NCBI RefSeq assembly: GCF_016755875.1
Contig: NZ_BNED01000005.1
Span: 7,453,501 to 7,517,500, forward strand
Source of the DNA: Streptomyces spororaveus
Lineage (GTDB): Bacteria > Actinomycetota > Actinomycetes > Streptomycetales > Streptomycetaceae
Direction of reading: 5' to 3'
Length of the DNA stretch: 64,000 nucleotides
The translations under genes were made by a program, and so were the position numbers. Position 1 is the first letter of the stretch, and every line of letters begins with the position of its first letter. Below the pieces are notes generated by a model. The model did not search any database. It saw nothing but the letters and a program-made list of their open reading frames with translations, and had not been told where the DNA came from. Of the stretch, positions 1-8,046 are shown one piece after another.

Positions 1-65
1 GAGCGCCCCGGCCGCTTCCCGCCAGGGTTGTGCGCCCCTCCGGGTGCGCTGCCGCGCCTGCCGCG

Positions 66-692
66 TCACCCGGGCGTGGGCGCGTCCCCGTCGGGTTGAC
101 GGCCCGGCTCCCGCCGGGCCCCGGCCAGCCCGTCCAGGTCGGTGAGCAGGGCCTCGGCGAGCTCCAGCTCCGCCAGGTGCTGCCGCTCGCTCCAGCGCAG
201 CGCGAGGGCCGGGAAGGTCCAGTCCGGTACGCCGCTCGCGTGCTCCATGGCCTCCCGCACGGCGGCCAGCTCGCCCCGCGTGCGCTCCACGTGCTCACCG
301 ACCATCCCGCGCAGCTGCTCCGGCTCGGCCAGGTGGCCGAGCCAGATCCGCAGCAGCAGCCCGTGCTTGAGCACCGGGGGCCCGGCCTCGCCGGTGTCGG
401 CGGCCCAGCCGGCCAGCGCCTCGCGCCCCGCGCCGGTGATGGCGTAACGCCGCTTGGCGCGCGCCTCCTCGGGGCCCGAGCGGACGGAGGCCGCGTAGCC
501 CAGTTCCTCCAGACGGCGCAGCTCCGCGTAGATCTGGCTGATGGCGGGTGACCAGTAGAAGAAGCGCAGCGAGGAGTCCGCCCACTTCTTCAGCTCGTAG
601 CCCGTCCGTTCGCCCGGGAAGGAGAGCAGGCCCAGAACGGCCCACGCGGTCGGCGGCAGCTCTTGCTTCTTCGACTCATGACTACTAGTCAT
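66..692 (-). CDS. PadR family transcriptional regulator
   Basis: Predicted 208-aa DNA-binding repressor. The N-terminal winged helix (about residues 10-90) has the PadR pattern TAWAVLGLLSF, GYELKK and ISQIYAELRRLEELGY, and is followed by a helical C-terminal dimerisation region rich in Glu/Arg (PadR C-terminal type). The ATG at 692 is chosen because it opens the conserved PadR N-terminus; in-frame extension upstream has no family resemblance. It is divergent from the luciferase-like oxidoreductase beginning at 742, with 49 bp between them, so that gene is the likely target. A perfect palindrome lies over the first codons, suggesting autoregulation. Family assignment is firm; ligand and targets are inferred. 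Confidence 0.88.
   Translation of the reverse strand: MTSSHESKKQELPPTAWAVLGLLSFPGERTGYELKKWADSSLRFFYWSPAISQIYAELRRLEELGYAASVRSGPEEARAKRRYAITGAGREALAGWAADTGEAGPPVLKHGLLLRIWLGHLAEPEQLRGMVGEHVERTRGELAAVREAMEHASGVPDWTFPALALRWSERQHLAELELAEALLTDLDGLAGARREPGRQPDGDAPTPG
678..692. promoter_or_regulatory. Perfect 15-bp palindrome over the padR start codon
   Basis: ATGACTA-C-TAGTCAT, a perfect 7-1-7 inverted repeat that includes the PadR start codon and lies 50 bp upstream of the divergent oxidoreductase. PadR proteins typically bind palindromes with ATG/CAT-like ends, so an autoregulatory operator is plausible. Binding is inferred only. Confidence 0.5.
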
Positions 693-741
693 ATTTCGAA
701 TTGAAGTGAGACCGGGTACACGACGCAACCCTGGAGGCACA

Positions 742-1863
742 GTGAAATTCTCCGTGATCTTCGAAGCCCAACTTGCCGACCCGACCGTGGAGCGGGAGCA
801 CCAGGTGATCCGCGACTGCGTCGAGCAGGCCGTGCTGGCCGAACGGATGGGATTCGACCGGATCTGGGCGGTCGAGCACCACTCGCTCAAGTGGTACGCG
901 CACATGTCCGCCCCGGAGGTCTTCCTGACCTGGGTCGCCGCCAAGACCAGCACCATACGCATCGGGCACGGCGTCGTGTGCATGCCCTTCAACTTCAACC
1001 ACCCGGTACGGGTCGCCGAGCGGGCCGCCATGCTCGACCTGCTCTCCGGAGGGCGCCTCGACCTCGGGGCCGGGCGGGGCGGCACCGCGCAGGAGACCTC
1101 CCTGTGCGGGGTGGACCGGGACCGCACCACGGCCGAGGTGGAGGAGGCGCTGCGGATCATCGGCAGGGCCTGGCGGGAGGAGGAGCTGGAGTATCACGGC
1201 GAGCTGATCGACATCGACCCGCACCCGATCCTGCCGAGGCCGCGGCAGACCCCCCATCCGCCGCTGTTCCTGGCGTGCAGCCGGGGCGAGACCCTGGTGC
1301 GGGCGGCCGAGCTGGGGATCGGGGCGCTGGTGATGGGCTTCGCGGGCCCCGAGTCCATCGCCGGGATGCGCTCCGTCTACGACGCCGCGATCGCCGGCCG
1401 GGACGGCAGCGGGTTCGTGTCCACGGTGGTCAACGACCACTTCTCCGTGCTGTGCCCGACCATCGTGCTCGACGACCGCGAGGAGGCGCGCCGGATCGGC
1501 ACCCGGGGGCAGCGCTTCTTCGCCCAGTCCATCGGCCACTGGTACGGCGGGGCCGGCATCCCGGACGAGGCCGTGGTGGCGGGCGCCGACGAGCCCGCCG
1601 AGATGCGCAGGGCCGCCGAGCAGGCGGTCGCCCGGCTGCACGAGCTGGACATCCCGGTCCGGCCGACCTCGACGGCCACCTTCAACGCCGACCACGCCTA
1701 CGGGAGCGCCGACGACGCCATCGCGTACGTGGAACGGCTGCGGCGGGCGGGTGCCGACGAGGTCATGTGCCTGATCCAGATGGGCACGGTCGAGCAGGAG
1801 GCCTGCCTGGAGACCTTGCGGCAGTGGGGCGAAAAGGTCATTCCGCACTTCCGGGAGGTGTGA
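742..1863 (+). CDS. LLM class flavin-dependent oxidoreductase
   Basis: 373-aa bacterial-luciferase-like monooxygenase (TIM barrel using reduced FMN, or F420 in some members). It opens with MKFSVIFEAQ, then the characteristic barrel segments AERMGFDRIWAVEHHS, RIGHGVVCMPFNFNHPVRVAERAAMLDLLSGGR and GRAWREEELEYHGE. The GTG at 742 is preceded by a good Shine-Dalgarno (ctggagg, 731-737). It is transcribed divergently from the padR gene and followed by a stem-loop, so it looks monocistronic and PadR-controlled. The exact substrate cannot be read from sequence; members oxidise aldehydes, alkanesulfonates or complex metabolites. Confidence 0.85.
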   Translation: MKFSVIFEAQLADPTVEREHQVIRDCVEQAVLAERMGFDRIWAVEHHSLKWYAHMSAPEVFLTWVAAKTSTIRIGHGVVCMPFNFNHPVRVAERAAMLDLLSGGRLDLGAGRGGTAQETSLCGVDRDRTTAEVEEALRIIGRAWREEELEYHGELIDIDPHPILPRPRQTPHPPLFLACSRGETLVRAAELGIGALVMGFAGPESIAGMRSVYDAAIAGRDGSGFVSTVVNDHFSVLCPTIVLDDREEARRIGTRGQRFFAQSIGHWYGGAGIPDEAVVAGADEPAEMRRAAEQAVARLHELDIPVRPTSTATFNADHAYGSADDAIAYVERLRRAGADEVMCLIQMGTVEQEACLETLRQWGEKVIPHFREV

Positions 1864-1899
1864 TGTGCGCCTCTGCCGCCCGTCGGGCCCCACCGGCCC

Positions 1900-1934
1900 C
1901 TCCCCGGCCGACAGGGGGGCCGCCGGCCGGGGAG
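1900..1934 (+). terminator. Hairpin terminator after LLM oxidoreductase
   Basis: Perfect 11-bp GC stem ctccccggccg / cggccggggag (1900-1910 with 1924-1934) and a 13-nt loop, 37 bp after the stop codon. There is no U-tract, as is usual in Streptomyces. Confidence 0.55.
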
Positions 1935-2034
1935 GCCTTGGCGCAATTGGGCGGAGTGCTCAATTCCGCAGTGATGGACGGGAAGACTTCCGGTGAAGTG
2001 GGGGGTGACGCAGGATAATTTCCCGAGTTCCCTC

Positions 2035-2064
2035 TTGAGGGGAAGAGCCTCGCACGCATACTCT
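2035..2064 (+). promoter_or_regulatory. Promoter of the DUF6421 operon
   Basis: TTGAGG (2035-2040), an 18-bp spacer and TACTCT (2059-2064), a good housekeeping-sigma match. This predicts a transcript start near 2071 and a leader of about 30 nt with the ggagga ribosome site before the ATG at 2100. Confidence 0.5.
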
Positions 2065-2099
2065 GCCCATACGTGAGGTTCTCCTGTGGAGGAAGTGAC

Positions 2100-3506
2100 A
2101 TGACGGAAACTCTTGTGCCCGGTACCGGCGGCGCCGTGATAACCGCCGAAGCGCGGGTGGTCGACCACCCCGCGTGGCCCGAGCTCAAGGCCGCCGTGGA
2201 GGAGATCCGGCCCTGGCAGGCCAAGGACGGCTCCATCGACTTCGAGGTCGAGGGCGCGCACGGCCGTGCCACCGTCCTGGCCGCGGTGGACCGCGTGATC
2301 GCCGCCGTCGAGACGCTTTCGCCGCTGCTCCCGCACGGAGCCGCGTACCACCGGGCGCTCGTCGCCGACCTGCGCAAGTGGGCCGCCGACGACTTCAAGG
2401 TGCCGGACTTCCTCGACTCCCTGCTGGCCTTCCACCCGGCCGCCGAGCGCGCCGACGGGCTCCAGCACCTCGTCGTCTTCCCGATGTACACCCAGAACGG
2501 CAACCTGGACCGCAACCTGGAAGCCGTCGTGCTCAAGATGGTGTGGCCCGAGTGGCTCGCCGAGCTGGAGCGCACCCGGTACGACAACCCGCTCTTCCTC
2601 GGCATCACCTTCGAGGACTTCACGCCGGGCTACGACACCCACTCGGCCGTGCTCTTCCCGGAGACCATCGCCGTGCGCGAGGCCCCCGAGCGCTTCACGT
2701 GGGGCGGCATCTTCTGCGACCGTGAGGCCGCCCGCTACCGCAAGGTGACCGAGGCCGCCGTCGACATCCTGGGCATCGACCTGCCCGAGGACATCGCCCG
2801 CATGGTCGAGGACCAGGAGCGCTGCGAGAAGGCCTTCGTCCTGTGGGACATGGTGCACGACCGCACGCACAGCCACGGCGACCTGCCGTTCGACCCCTTC
2901 ATGATCAAGCAGCGCCAGCCGTTCTGGATGTACGGCCTGGAGGAGCTGCGCTGCGACCTCACCGCCTTCAAGGAGGCCGTGAAGCTGGAGTCCGAGGGCA
3001 ACGAGCACGGCCGCGACGTGCAGTACGCCGTACTCTTCGACCGGATGTTCCGCTTCCCGGTCTCCGGCGACCGCAACCGCAACTACGACGGCCTCGGTGG
3101 CCAGCTGCTCTTCGCCTACCTCCACAAGCACGACGTCGTGCGCTGGACGGACAACAAGCTGAAGATCGACTGGATGCGCGCCCCGCAGGTCACCAACCAG
3201 CTGTGCGCCGAGATCGAGGACCTGTACCGGGCCGGCATCGACCGCCCGAAGCTCGTGCACTGGTTCAAGGCGTACGAGCTGGTCTCGACCTACCTCGCCC
3301 CGCACCCGGGTTCCAAGTGGGCCAAGGGCCCCGACGCCCTGGACATGACGCAGCCGCCGCGCAAGCTCGTGGACGACGTGCTTCCGGACGAGTTTCCGCT
3401 CAGCATGTTCTTTGAGGCGCTCGCCAAGAAGCTCAAGGGCACGATCGCCGCGACCAAGGGCATCACGGCTCTGAACGCGGATCAGCCCGAGCGGGTCGCC
3501 GCGTGA
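2100..3506 (+). CDS. DUF6421 family protein, putative metallohydrolase-like
   Basis: 468-aa cytosolic protein without signal peptide or membrane segments; I recognise it as the Streptomyces-conserved family DUF6421, function unknown. The ATG at 2100 follows ggagga (2088-2093). Residues 253-259 read HDRTHSH, and 28 residues later come EELRCDL (E281, E282, R284, D286). This order resembles the HExxxH...EEARADL layout of M49 (dipeptidyl-peptidase III-like) zincins; the metal-enzyme idea is my inference, not established. It is first in an operon with an SDR (26 bp downstream) and a threonine-aldolase-like gene, suggesting a joint amino-acid or amino-ketone pathway. The family call is fairly safe; the activity is open. 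Confidence 0.75.
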   Translation: MTETLVPGTGGAVITAEARVVDHPAWPELKAAVEEIRPWQAKDGSIDFEVEGAHGRATVLAAVDRVIAAVETLSPLLPHGAAYHRALVADLRKWAADDFKVPDFLDSLLAFHPAAERADGLQHLVVFPMYTQNGNLDRNLEAVVLKMVWPEWLAELERTRYDNPLFLGITFEDFTPGYDTHSAVLFPETIAVREAPERFTWGGIFCDREAARYRKVTEAAVDILGIDLPEDIARMVEDQERCEKAFVLWDMVHDRTHSHGDLPFDPFMIKQRQPFWMYGLEELRCDLTAFKEAVKLESEGNEHGRDVQYAVLFDRMFRFPVSGDRNRNYDGLGGQLLFAYLHKHDVVRWTDNKLKIDWMRAPQVTNQLCAEIEDLYRAGIDRPKLVHWFKAYELVSTYLAPHPGSKWAKGPDALDMTQPPRKLVDDVLPDEFPLSMFFEALAKKLKGTIAATKGITALNADQPERVAA

Positions 3507-3532
3507 GCTCTCGCCCACAGGAGGCTGCACAG

Positions 3533-4294
3533 ATGAACGGCTCCGGGAACGGCAACGGAAAGCTGCACGGAGCGGTGGTGGCGGTGGCCGGGGCCGGCGG
3601 GCCCGCCGGCCGGGCCACCCTGCTCCGCCTCGCCGAGGCGGGTGCGGTGGTGATCGCGTCCGACGCCGATGCGGCGCGCCTCGCGGAGGCCGTGGACGCG
3701 GCACGCTACGCCCACGGTGGCGCCACCATCACCGGTGACACCGTGGACCTGCTCGACCTGGACGCCACCAAGGCCTGGGCCGAGCAGACCGAGAAGGAGT
3801 TCGGCCGGATCGACGGCCTGGTCCACCTCGTCGGCGGCTGGCGCGGCAGCAAGACCTTCACCGACGCGGACCTCGCGGACTGGACCTTCCTGGAGAAGCT
3901 CCTCATCCGCACGGTCCAGCACACCTCGCTGGCCTTCCACGACGGGCTGCTGCGCAGTGACCGCGGCCGCTACGTGCTGATCAGCCAGTCCGGGGCGCAC
4001 AAGCCGGTCGCCAACAACGCCGCGTACAACGCGGGCAAGGCGGCGGCCGAGGCCTGGACCCTGGCCATGGCGGACTCCTTCCGCAAGGCGGGGGGTGACG
4101 AGGGCCCCGGCGCGGCAGCTGCGATCCTGGTCATCAAGGCACTGGTGCACGAGGCGATGCGCGCCGAGCGTCCCAATGCAAAGTTCGCGGGCTTCACCGA
4201 CGTGACGGAGCTGGCCGAGGCCATCGCCGGCGTCTGGGAGCGGTCCGCCACCGAAGTGAACGGACAGCGTCTGTGGCTCACTCCGCAACCGTGA
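3533..4294 (+). CDS. SDR family NAD(P)-dependent oxidoreductase
   Basis: 253-aa short-chain dehydrogenase/reductase. The N-terminal Rossmann segment VVAVAGAGGPAGRATLLRLAEAGA is an unusual variant of the TGxxxGxG dinucleotide loop (GAGGPAG). The active site YNAGK gives Tyr165 and Lys169, preceded by a Ser in LISQSGAH. The ATG at 3533 has the ribosome site caggagg 12 bp upstream; an in-frame GTG at 3503 overlaps the DUF6421 stop and is less likely. It sits between DUF6421 and the threonine aldolase, overlapping the latter, so the three are probably translationally coupled. It probably oxidises or reduces a hydroxy/keto product of the neighbouring enzymes (inference). Confidence 0.85.
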   Translation: MNGSGNGNGKLHGAVVAVAGAGGPAGRATLLRLAEAGAVVIASDADAARLAEAVDAARYAHGGATITGDTVDLLDLDATKAWAEQTEKEFGRIDGLVHLVGGWRGSKTFTDADLADWTFLEKLLIRTVQHTSLAFHDGLLRSDRGRYVLISQSGAHKPVANNAAYNAGKAAAEAWTLAMADSFRKAGGDEGPGAAAAILVIKALVHEAMRAERPNAKFAGFTDVTELAEAIAGVWERSATEVNGQRLWLTPQP

Positions 4295-5367
4295 GAACCG
4301 AGGCAGGGAAGACCGACGCCCGGCGCCACCACGACCCGGCGGTGCGAGGTTTCGCGAGCGACAACTATGCGGGAGTGCATCCGGAGGTGCTGGCCGCCGT
4401 CGCGCTCGCCAACGGCGGCCACCAGGTCGCCTACGGCGAGGACGACTACACCGAACACCTGCAGAAGGTCATCCGCAGCCACTTCGGGCCGTACGCGGAA
4501 GCCTTCCCGGTCTTCAACGGCACCGGCGCGAACGTCACCGCCCTCCAGGCGATGACGGACCGCTGGGGCGCCGTGATCTGCGCCAAGAGCGCCCACATCA
4601 ACGTGGACGAGGGCGGCGCGCCGGAGCGGATGGCCGGCCTCAAGCTGCTCGCCGTACCGACCCCGGACGGCAAGCTCACCCCCGAGCTGATCGACCAGGA
4701 GGCCTGGGGCTTCGAGGACGAGCACCGGGCGATGCCGCAGGTCGTGTCGATCACCCAGAACACCGAGCTGGGCACGGTCTACACCCCGGACGAGATCCGG
4801 GCGATCTGCGAGCACGCCCACGCGCTCGGCATGAAGGTCCACCTCGACGGTGCCCGGATAGCCAACGCCGCGGCCTCCCTCGACGTGCCGATGCGCGCCT
4901 TCACGAACGCGGTCGGCGTGGACGTGCTGTCGTACGGCGGCACCAAGAACGGCATGATGTTCGGCGAGGCCGTGGTGGTGCTCAACCCGGACGCGGTCCG
5001 GCAGATGAAGCACATCCGCAAGATGTCGATGCAGCTCGCGTCCAAGATGCGCTTCGTGTCGGTGCAGTTGGAGGCCCTGCTGGCCAAGGACCTGTGGCTG
5101 CGCAACGCCCGGCACGCCAACGCGATGGCGCAGCGGCTGGCCGCCGGTGTGCGTGAGACGGACGGCGTGGAGATCCTCTACCCGGTGCAGGCGAACGCGG
5201 TGTTCGCGCGGCTGCCGCACGAGGTCTCGCGGCGACTGCAGAAGCGTTACCGCTTCTACTTCTGGGACGAGGCCGCGGGCGACGTCCGCTGGATGTGCGG
5301 CTTCGACACCCAGGAAGAGGACGTGGACGGCTTCCTCCAGGCACTGAAGGAAGAGCTGGCGCGATAG
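4273..5367 (+). CDS. Threonine aldolase family PLP-dependent enzyme
   Basis: 364-aa fold-type I aminotransferase-like enzyme of the low-specificity L-threonine aldolase family, cleaving beta-hydroxy amino acids to glycine plus an aldehyde. Visible features are GFASDNYAGVHPEVL at the N-terminus, VFNGTGANVTAL (phosphate loop), HLDGARIANAA (Asp binding the PLP ring) and SYGGTKNGMMFGEAV with the Schiff-base lysine at residue 225. The GTG at 4273 overlaps the SDR stop by 22 bp; a GTG at 4291 would give a 4-bp overlap and removes six residues. It is the third gene of the DUF6421-SDR operon and is followed by a long inverted repeat. Substrate specificity cannot be fixed from sequence. Confidence 0.85.
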   Translation: MAHSATVRTEAGKTDARRHHDPAVRGFASDNYAGVHPEVLAAVALANGGHQVAYGEDDYTEHLQKVIRSHFGPYAEAFPVFNGTGANVTALQAMTDRWGAVICAKSAHINVDEGGAPERMAGLKLLAVPTPDGKLTPELIDQEAWGFEDEHRAMPQVVSITQNTELGTVYTPDEIRAICEHAHALGMKVHLDGARIANAAASLDVPMRAFTNAVGVDVLSYGGTKNGMMFGEAVVVLNPDAVRQMKHIRKMSMQLASKMRFVSVQLEALLAKDLWLRNARHANAMAQRLAAGVRETDGVEILYPVQANAVFARLPHEVSRRLQKRYRFYFWDEAAGDVRWMCGFDTQEEDVDGFLQALKEELAR

Positions 5368-5391
5368 CCCGGCCCGCACACCTCTAAATCT

Positions 5392-5449
5392 GCATAGCTA
5401 TACCCTCGGCCGTAAATCTATTGATTCGCGGCCGGGGGTATACCTATGC
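5392..5449. repeat. 21-bp near-perfect inverted repeat flanking a promoter
   Basis: Left arm 5392-5412 (gcatagctataccctcggccg) matches the reverse complement of the right arm 5429-5449 at 19 of 21 positions, with a 16-nt spacer. It lies 25 bp after the threonine aldolase stop. The right arm covers most of the -35/-10 interval and nearly all of the -10 box of the next gene. It could end the upstream operon as a terminator and act as an operator for the transglutaminase-like gene. Confidence 0.6.
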
Positions 5450-5450
5450 T
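5421..5450 (+). promoter_or_regulatory. Leaderless promoter of the transglutaminase-like gene
   Basis: TTGATT (5421-5426), an 18-bp spacer and TATGCT (5445-5450), then only six bases to the ATG at 5457. Transcription would start at or near the start codon, giving a leaderless mRNA. There is no Shine-Dalgarno, in agreement with this. Confidence 0.6.
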
Positions 5451-5456
5451 CCGGCC

Positions 5457-6056
5457 ATGCAGCTCATTCAGCAGAGCCCCGACATTCACGCCTACTTGGC
5501 GTCCAGTGAGGCGATCGACCACTGGCATCCGGTGGTCCAGGCAACCGCCGACACCCTCTGGTCCGCCACCGGCACCGCATATTCATACGCCGAAGCCGCC
5601 TTCGAGTTCGTCCGCGACACCATCCCGCACTCGGGCGATTCCGGAGACCCGCGCGTCACCTGGCGCGCGTCCGACGTCCTCACCACGCGCAACGGCATCT
5701 GCTACGCCAAGTCCCACGCCCTGGTCGCCCTCCTGCGCGCCCAGGGCATCCCGGGGGCCCTGTGCTACCAGCGCCTGGCCGACGACGACGGCACGAACCC
5801 CGTCGTGCACGGCCTGATCGCCCTGCGGCTGCCCGGCAGCACGCGCTGGTCCCGCCTCGACCCGCGCGGAAACAAGCCCGGCGTGGACGCCCGGTTCGAC
5901 CTCGACCGGGAACGGCTGGCCTTCCCGGTACGCCCGGAACTCGGAGAGATCGACTACCCCGAGCTCCACACCGCCCCGCACCCGGCCGCGCTCAAGGCCC
6001 TTCGGGAGTCCGCAGACCGGCCGCGGTTGTGGCGGAACCTGCCGACGGCTCTGTAG
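5457..6056 (+). CDS. Transglutaminase-like domain protein
   Basis: 199-aa papain-fold transglutaminase-like protein. The catalytic triad is visible as Cys82 in NGICYAKSHALVALLRAQGIP, His118 in VVHGLIAL and Asp135 in RLDPRGNK. There is no signal peptide, so it probably acts in the cytosol, as protease, amidase or cross-linking enzyme; such small bacterial forms are often hydrolases. The ATG at 5457 fits the leaderless promoter; an upstream in-frame TTG lies inside the -35 element and is unlikely. It is codirectional with the DUF6421 operon but has its own promoter inside a long inverted repeat. Its 3' end overlaps the convergent MFS gene by 65 bp. Confidence 0.85.
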   Translation: MQLIQQSPDIHAYLASSEAIDHWHPVVQATADTLWSATGTAYSYAEAAFEFVRDTIPHSGDSGDPRVTWRASDVLTTRNGICYAKSHALVALLRAQGIPGALCYQRLADDDGTNPVVHGLIALRLPGSTRWSRLDPRGNKPGVDARFDLDRERLAFPVRPELGEIDYPELHTAPHPAALKALRESADRPRLWRNLPTAL

Positions 6057-7263
6057 ACCCGGAGCCGACGGGCCGTCCCGCCCGTCCGGGCCGTCCCGGA
6101 CGTACGGGCTCCCGCGCCACCGTCAGGGCGTGCAGCAGCGCCGCCGCGAGCAGCAGTCCGGCGATCCCGGTCAGCAGCGCCGCCGCGGGAGCGTCGGCCG
6201 CGAACCCCACCAGGGCCGCCCCGGTCGACGCCGCCGTCACCTTCAGCCCCGCGCCCAGGGTGAACACCTGGGTCCGCACGCCGTCCGGCGCGTACCGCGC
6301 GCGGATCCGCAGCGTCGCCGTGAGCAGCGGCCCGTCGCACACCCCGGCGAGCGCGAACAGCACGGCCGTCACGGCCACCGACGGGGCGAACGCGGCCGCC
6401 GCGAGGGCCGCCCCGGTCCCCGCCAGCGCCCATCGCACCAGCCGGCCGGACTCCACCGACGTGATCCGGCCCAGCGTGAGGGAGCCGCCCAGCGCGCCCA
6501 CCGCGAAGGCCGTCATCAGCACGCCCCCGCCGCCCGGGCTGCCGAGCTCCGTGGCCAGCAGCACGGAGACGGTGGTGAGCGAGCCGATGCCCACGAAGCC
6601 CAGGGTCGTGGCCGAGGTGACCGCCCGCAGCTCACGGACCCGCCACAGGGCCGTGAGCCCCGCGCCCAGCCCGGCCCGGGGCGAGCCCGGGGCCGGGCCC
6701 GCGCCCTGGTCCTCGTACGGGAGGGTGGACGCCAGCGCCGAGGCGAGGGCTCCGGACCCCGCCAGGACGGCCATGGCGGGCCCGGCCGAGCCCAGGGCCG
6801 CGACCAGGGCGACCGCCGCCGGTGCGGTGACCGCCGCCGCGTTGTAGGTCGCCGCGTCCCAGCCGTACGCCCGGTCCCGCCCGGGTCCGGCCGGGACCAG
6901 GCCGGTGATCAGGCTGGACAGTCCGCCGGTCACCATCGGCCCGCAGGAGCCGCCGAGCACCGCCACGGCCAGCACCAGCGGTACGGGGGCCCGGCCGAGC
7001 AGGACGGTCAGCGCGGCGACGGCCGTCGCGAACCCGGCCAGGGCGCCCGCGTGGAACAGGCGCGGCTGGCGGGTGCGGGCCGCCGCGGCGCCCGCGAGCG
7101 GCGCCGCCAGGACGTGTGGAGCCAGCCAGGCCGTCAGGACGAACGCCCCGTACGACGCGCTCCCGGTGCGCTCCAGGGCGAGCAGCACCACGGCCATGCC
7201 CATGCCCTCCGAGGCGATGCGCGCGGCCAGCGCCGCCGCCAGGTACCGCCCGAATCCGCCCAT
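5992..7263 (-). CDS. MFS transporter
   Basis: 423-aa polytopic membrane protein with about 12 hydrophobic segments and the exporter-type MFS layout. A cytoplasmic loop near residue 200 contains GAGPAPGSPRAGLGAGL, separating two six-helix halves. The second half opens with RELRAVTSATTLGFVGIGSL. The C-terminal tail is Arg/Pro/Gly-rich and runs antisense into the end of the transglutaminase-like gene. It is divergent from the CGNR zinc-finger regulator at 7344, the classic regulator-efflux arrangement, so it is probably an efflux pump controlled by that regulator. The substrate is unknown. Confidence 0.85.
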   Translation of the reverse strand: MGGFGRYLAAALAARIASEGMGMAVVLLALERTGSASYGAFVLTAWLAPHVLAAPLAGAAAARTRQPRLFHAGALAGFATAVAALTVLLGRAPVPLVLAVAVLGGSCGPMVTGGLSSLITGLVPAGPGRDRAYGWDAATYNAAAVTAPAAVALVAALGSAGPAMAVLAGSGALASALASTLPYEDQGAGPAPGSPRAGLGAGLTALWRVRELRAVTSATTLGFVGIGSLTTVSVLLATELGSPGGGGVLMTAFAVGALGGSLTLGRITSVESGRLVRWALAGTGAALAAAAFAPSVAVTAVLFALAGVCDGPLLTATLRIRARYAPDGVRTQVFTLGAGLKVTAASTGAALVGFAADAPAAALLTGIAGLLLAAALLHALTVAREPVRPGRPGRAGRPVGSGSTEPSAGSATTAAGLRTPEGP

Positions 7264-7283
7264 GGGGCCCTCCCCGGTATCCT

Positions 7284-7311
7284 GTAACGCGATAGACGCG
7301 CAAGACGTTAC
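7284..7311. promoter_or_regulatory. Candidate operator between MFS and CGNR genes
   Basis: The 80-bp divergent intergenic region carries the inverted repeat GTAACG (7284-7289) / CGTTAC (7306-7311). A second nested repeat CAAG-acgtta-CTTG spans 7301-7314. It is placed to control both genes; binding by the CGNR protein is inferred. Confidence 0.45.
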
Positions 7312-7343
7312 TTGATGCGCGTGTAGGGCGAAAGGACTTGGCG

Positions 7344-7913
7344 ATGGGTGACGCGCGGGACGGCTTCCTGACGGCGCGGCGGCTGATCGACCTCGCCGAA
7401 GCGGTCCGCGCGACCCCTGAGATTCCGCGAGCCGAGCTCGCGGAGCTGCTGGCCGGGCACGGGGAGCGTCCGGACGACCTCACCGAGGAAACGTTCACCG
7501 AGACGAGTGCGGCCGAACTGCGCGCCGCGGCACGGCGGATGGCGGCGGTGCTCGGCGAGAGCGACGAGGGCCGCGCCGCCGAGGCCCTCAACGCGCTGTT
7601 CGCGGAGTACGGCAGCCGCCCCCGCCTCACCCGGCACGACGGCCACCCCTGGCACCTGCAGGTCGACCGGGGCGAAGAGGCGGGCTGGGGCGAGTGGTTC
7701 CTCGCCTCGGGAGCCCTCGCGCTCGCCCACCTGCTCACGGAGTACGGGCGGATCGCCTGGGGCGCCTGTGCCGCCACGGGCTGCGGACGGTTCTTCCTCA
7801 CCACCGGGCCGGGGAGCACGCGCCGCTACTGCTCCGGCAGTTGTGCCACGCGGGCGCGGGTCGCGGCCCACCGCCGCCGCAGGCGGGAAGGGGAGGGGGT
7901 GGGGCGGGGCTGA
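7344..7913 (+). CDS. CGNR zinc-finger (ABATE-type) regulator
   Basis: 189-aa protein with an N-terminal ABATE-like stress-sensing region (residues about 1-125) and a C-terminal CGNR zinc finger. The finger reads CAATGCGRFFLTTGPG then RRYCSGSCATRARVAAHRRR, with four zinc-ligand cysteines followed by a basic DNA-binding helix. The ATG at 7344 is preceded by aaagga; a TTG six bases upstream is less likely. It is divergent from the MFS exporter and shares with it an 80-bp region containing inverted repeats, so it probably controls the exporter and itself. The family is well supported; the ligand is not known. Confidence 0.85.
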   Translation: MGDARDGFLTARRLIDLAEAVRATPEIPRAELAELLAGHGERPDDLTEETFTETSAAELRAAARRMAAVLGESDEGRAAEALNALFAEYGSRPRLTRHDGHPWHLQVDRGEEAGWGEWFLASGALALAHLLTEYGRIAWGACAATGCGRFFLTTGPGSTRRYCSGSCATRARVAAHRRRRREGEGVGRG

Positions 7914-8046
7914 CACGGTCTCCCGAGCCGGCGGCAGCACGAGCCCTGCGGTCCGTCAAGCCACGAGATCGAGCGACGTGACGGGATGCGCGGGGCGAGG
8001 CGTACTGGAAGTGACCTTTCCGGCTTCCCTCACGAGGAGAACGGCC

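Noticed and set aside
685..1893. Long open frame of about 400 codons antisense to the LLM oxidoreductase
   Set aside because: It is a shadow frame typical of high-GC DNA: Gly/Arg/Asp-rich product, no recognisable domain, and the plus-strand frame has a clear family match and ribosome site.
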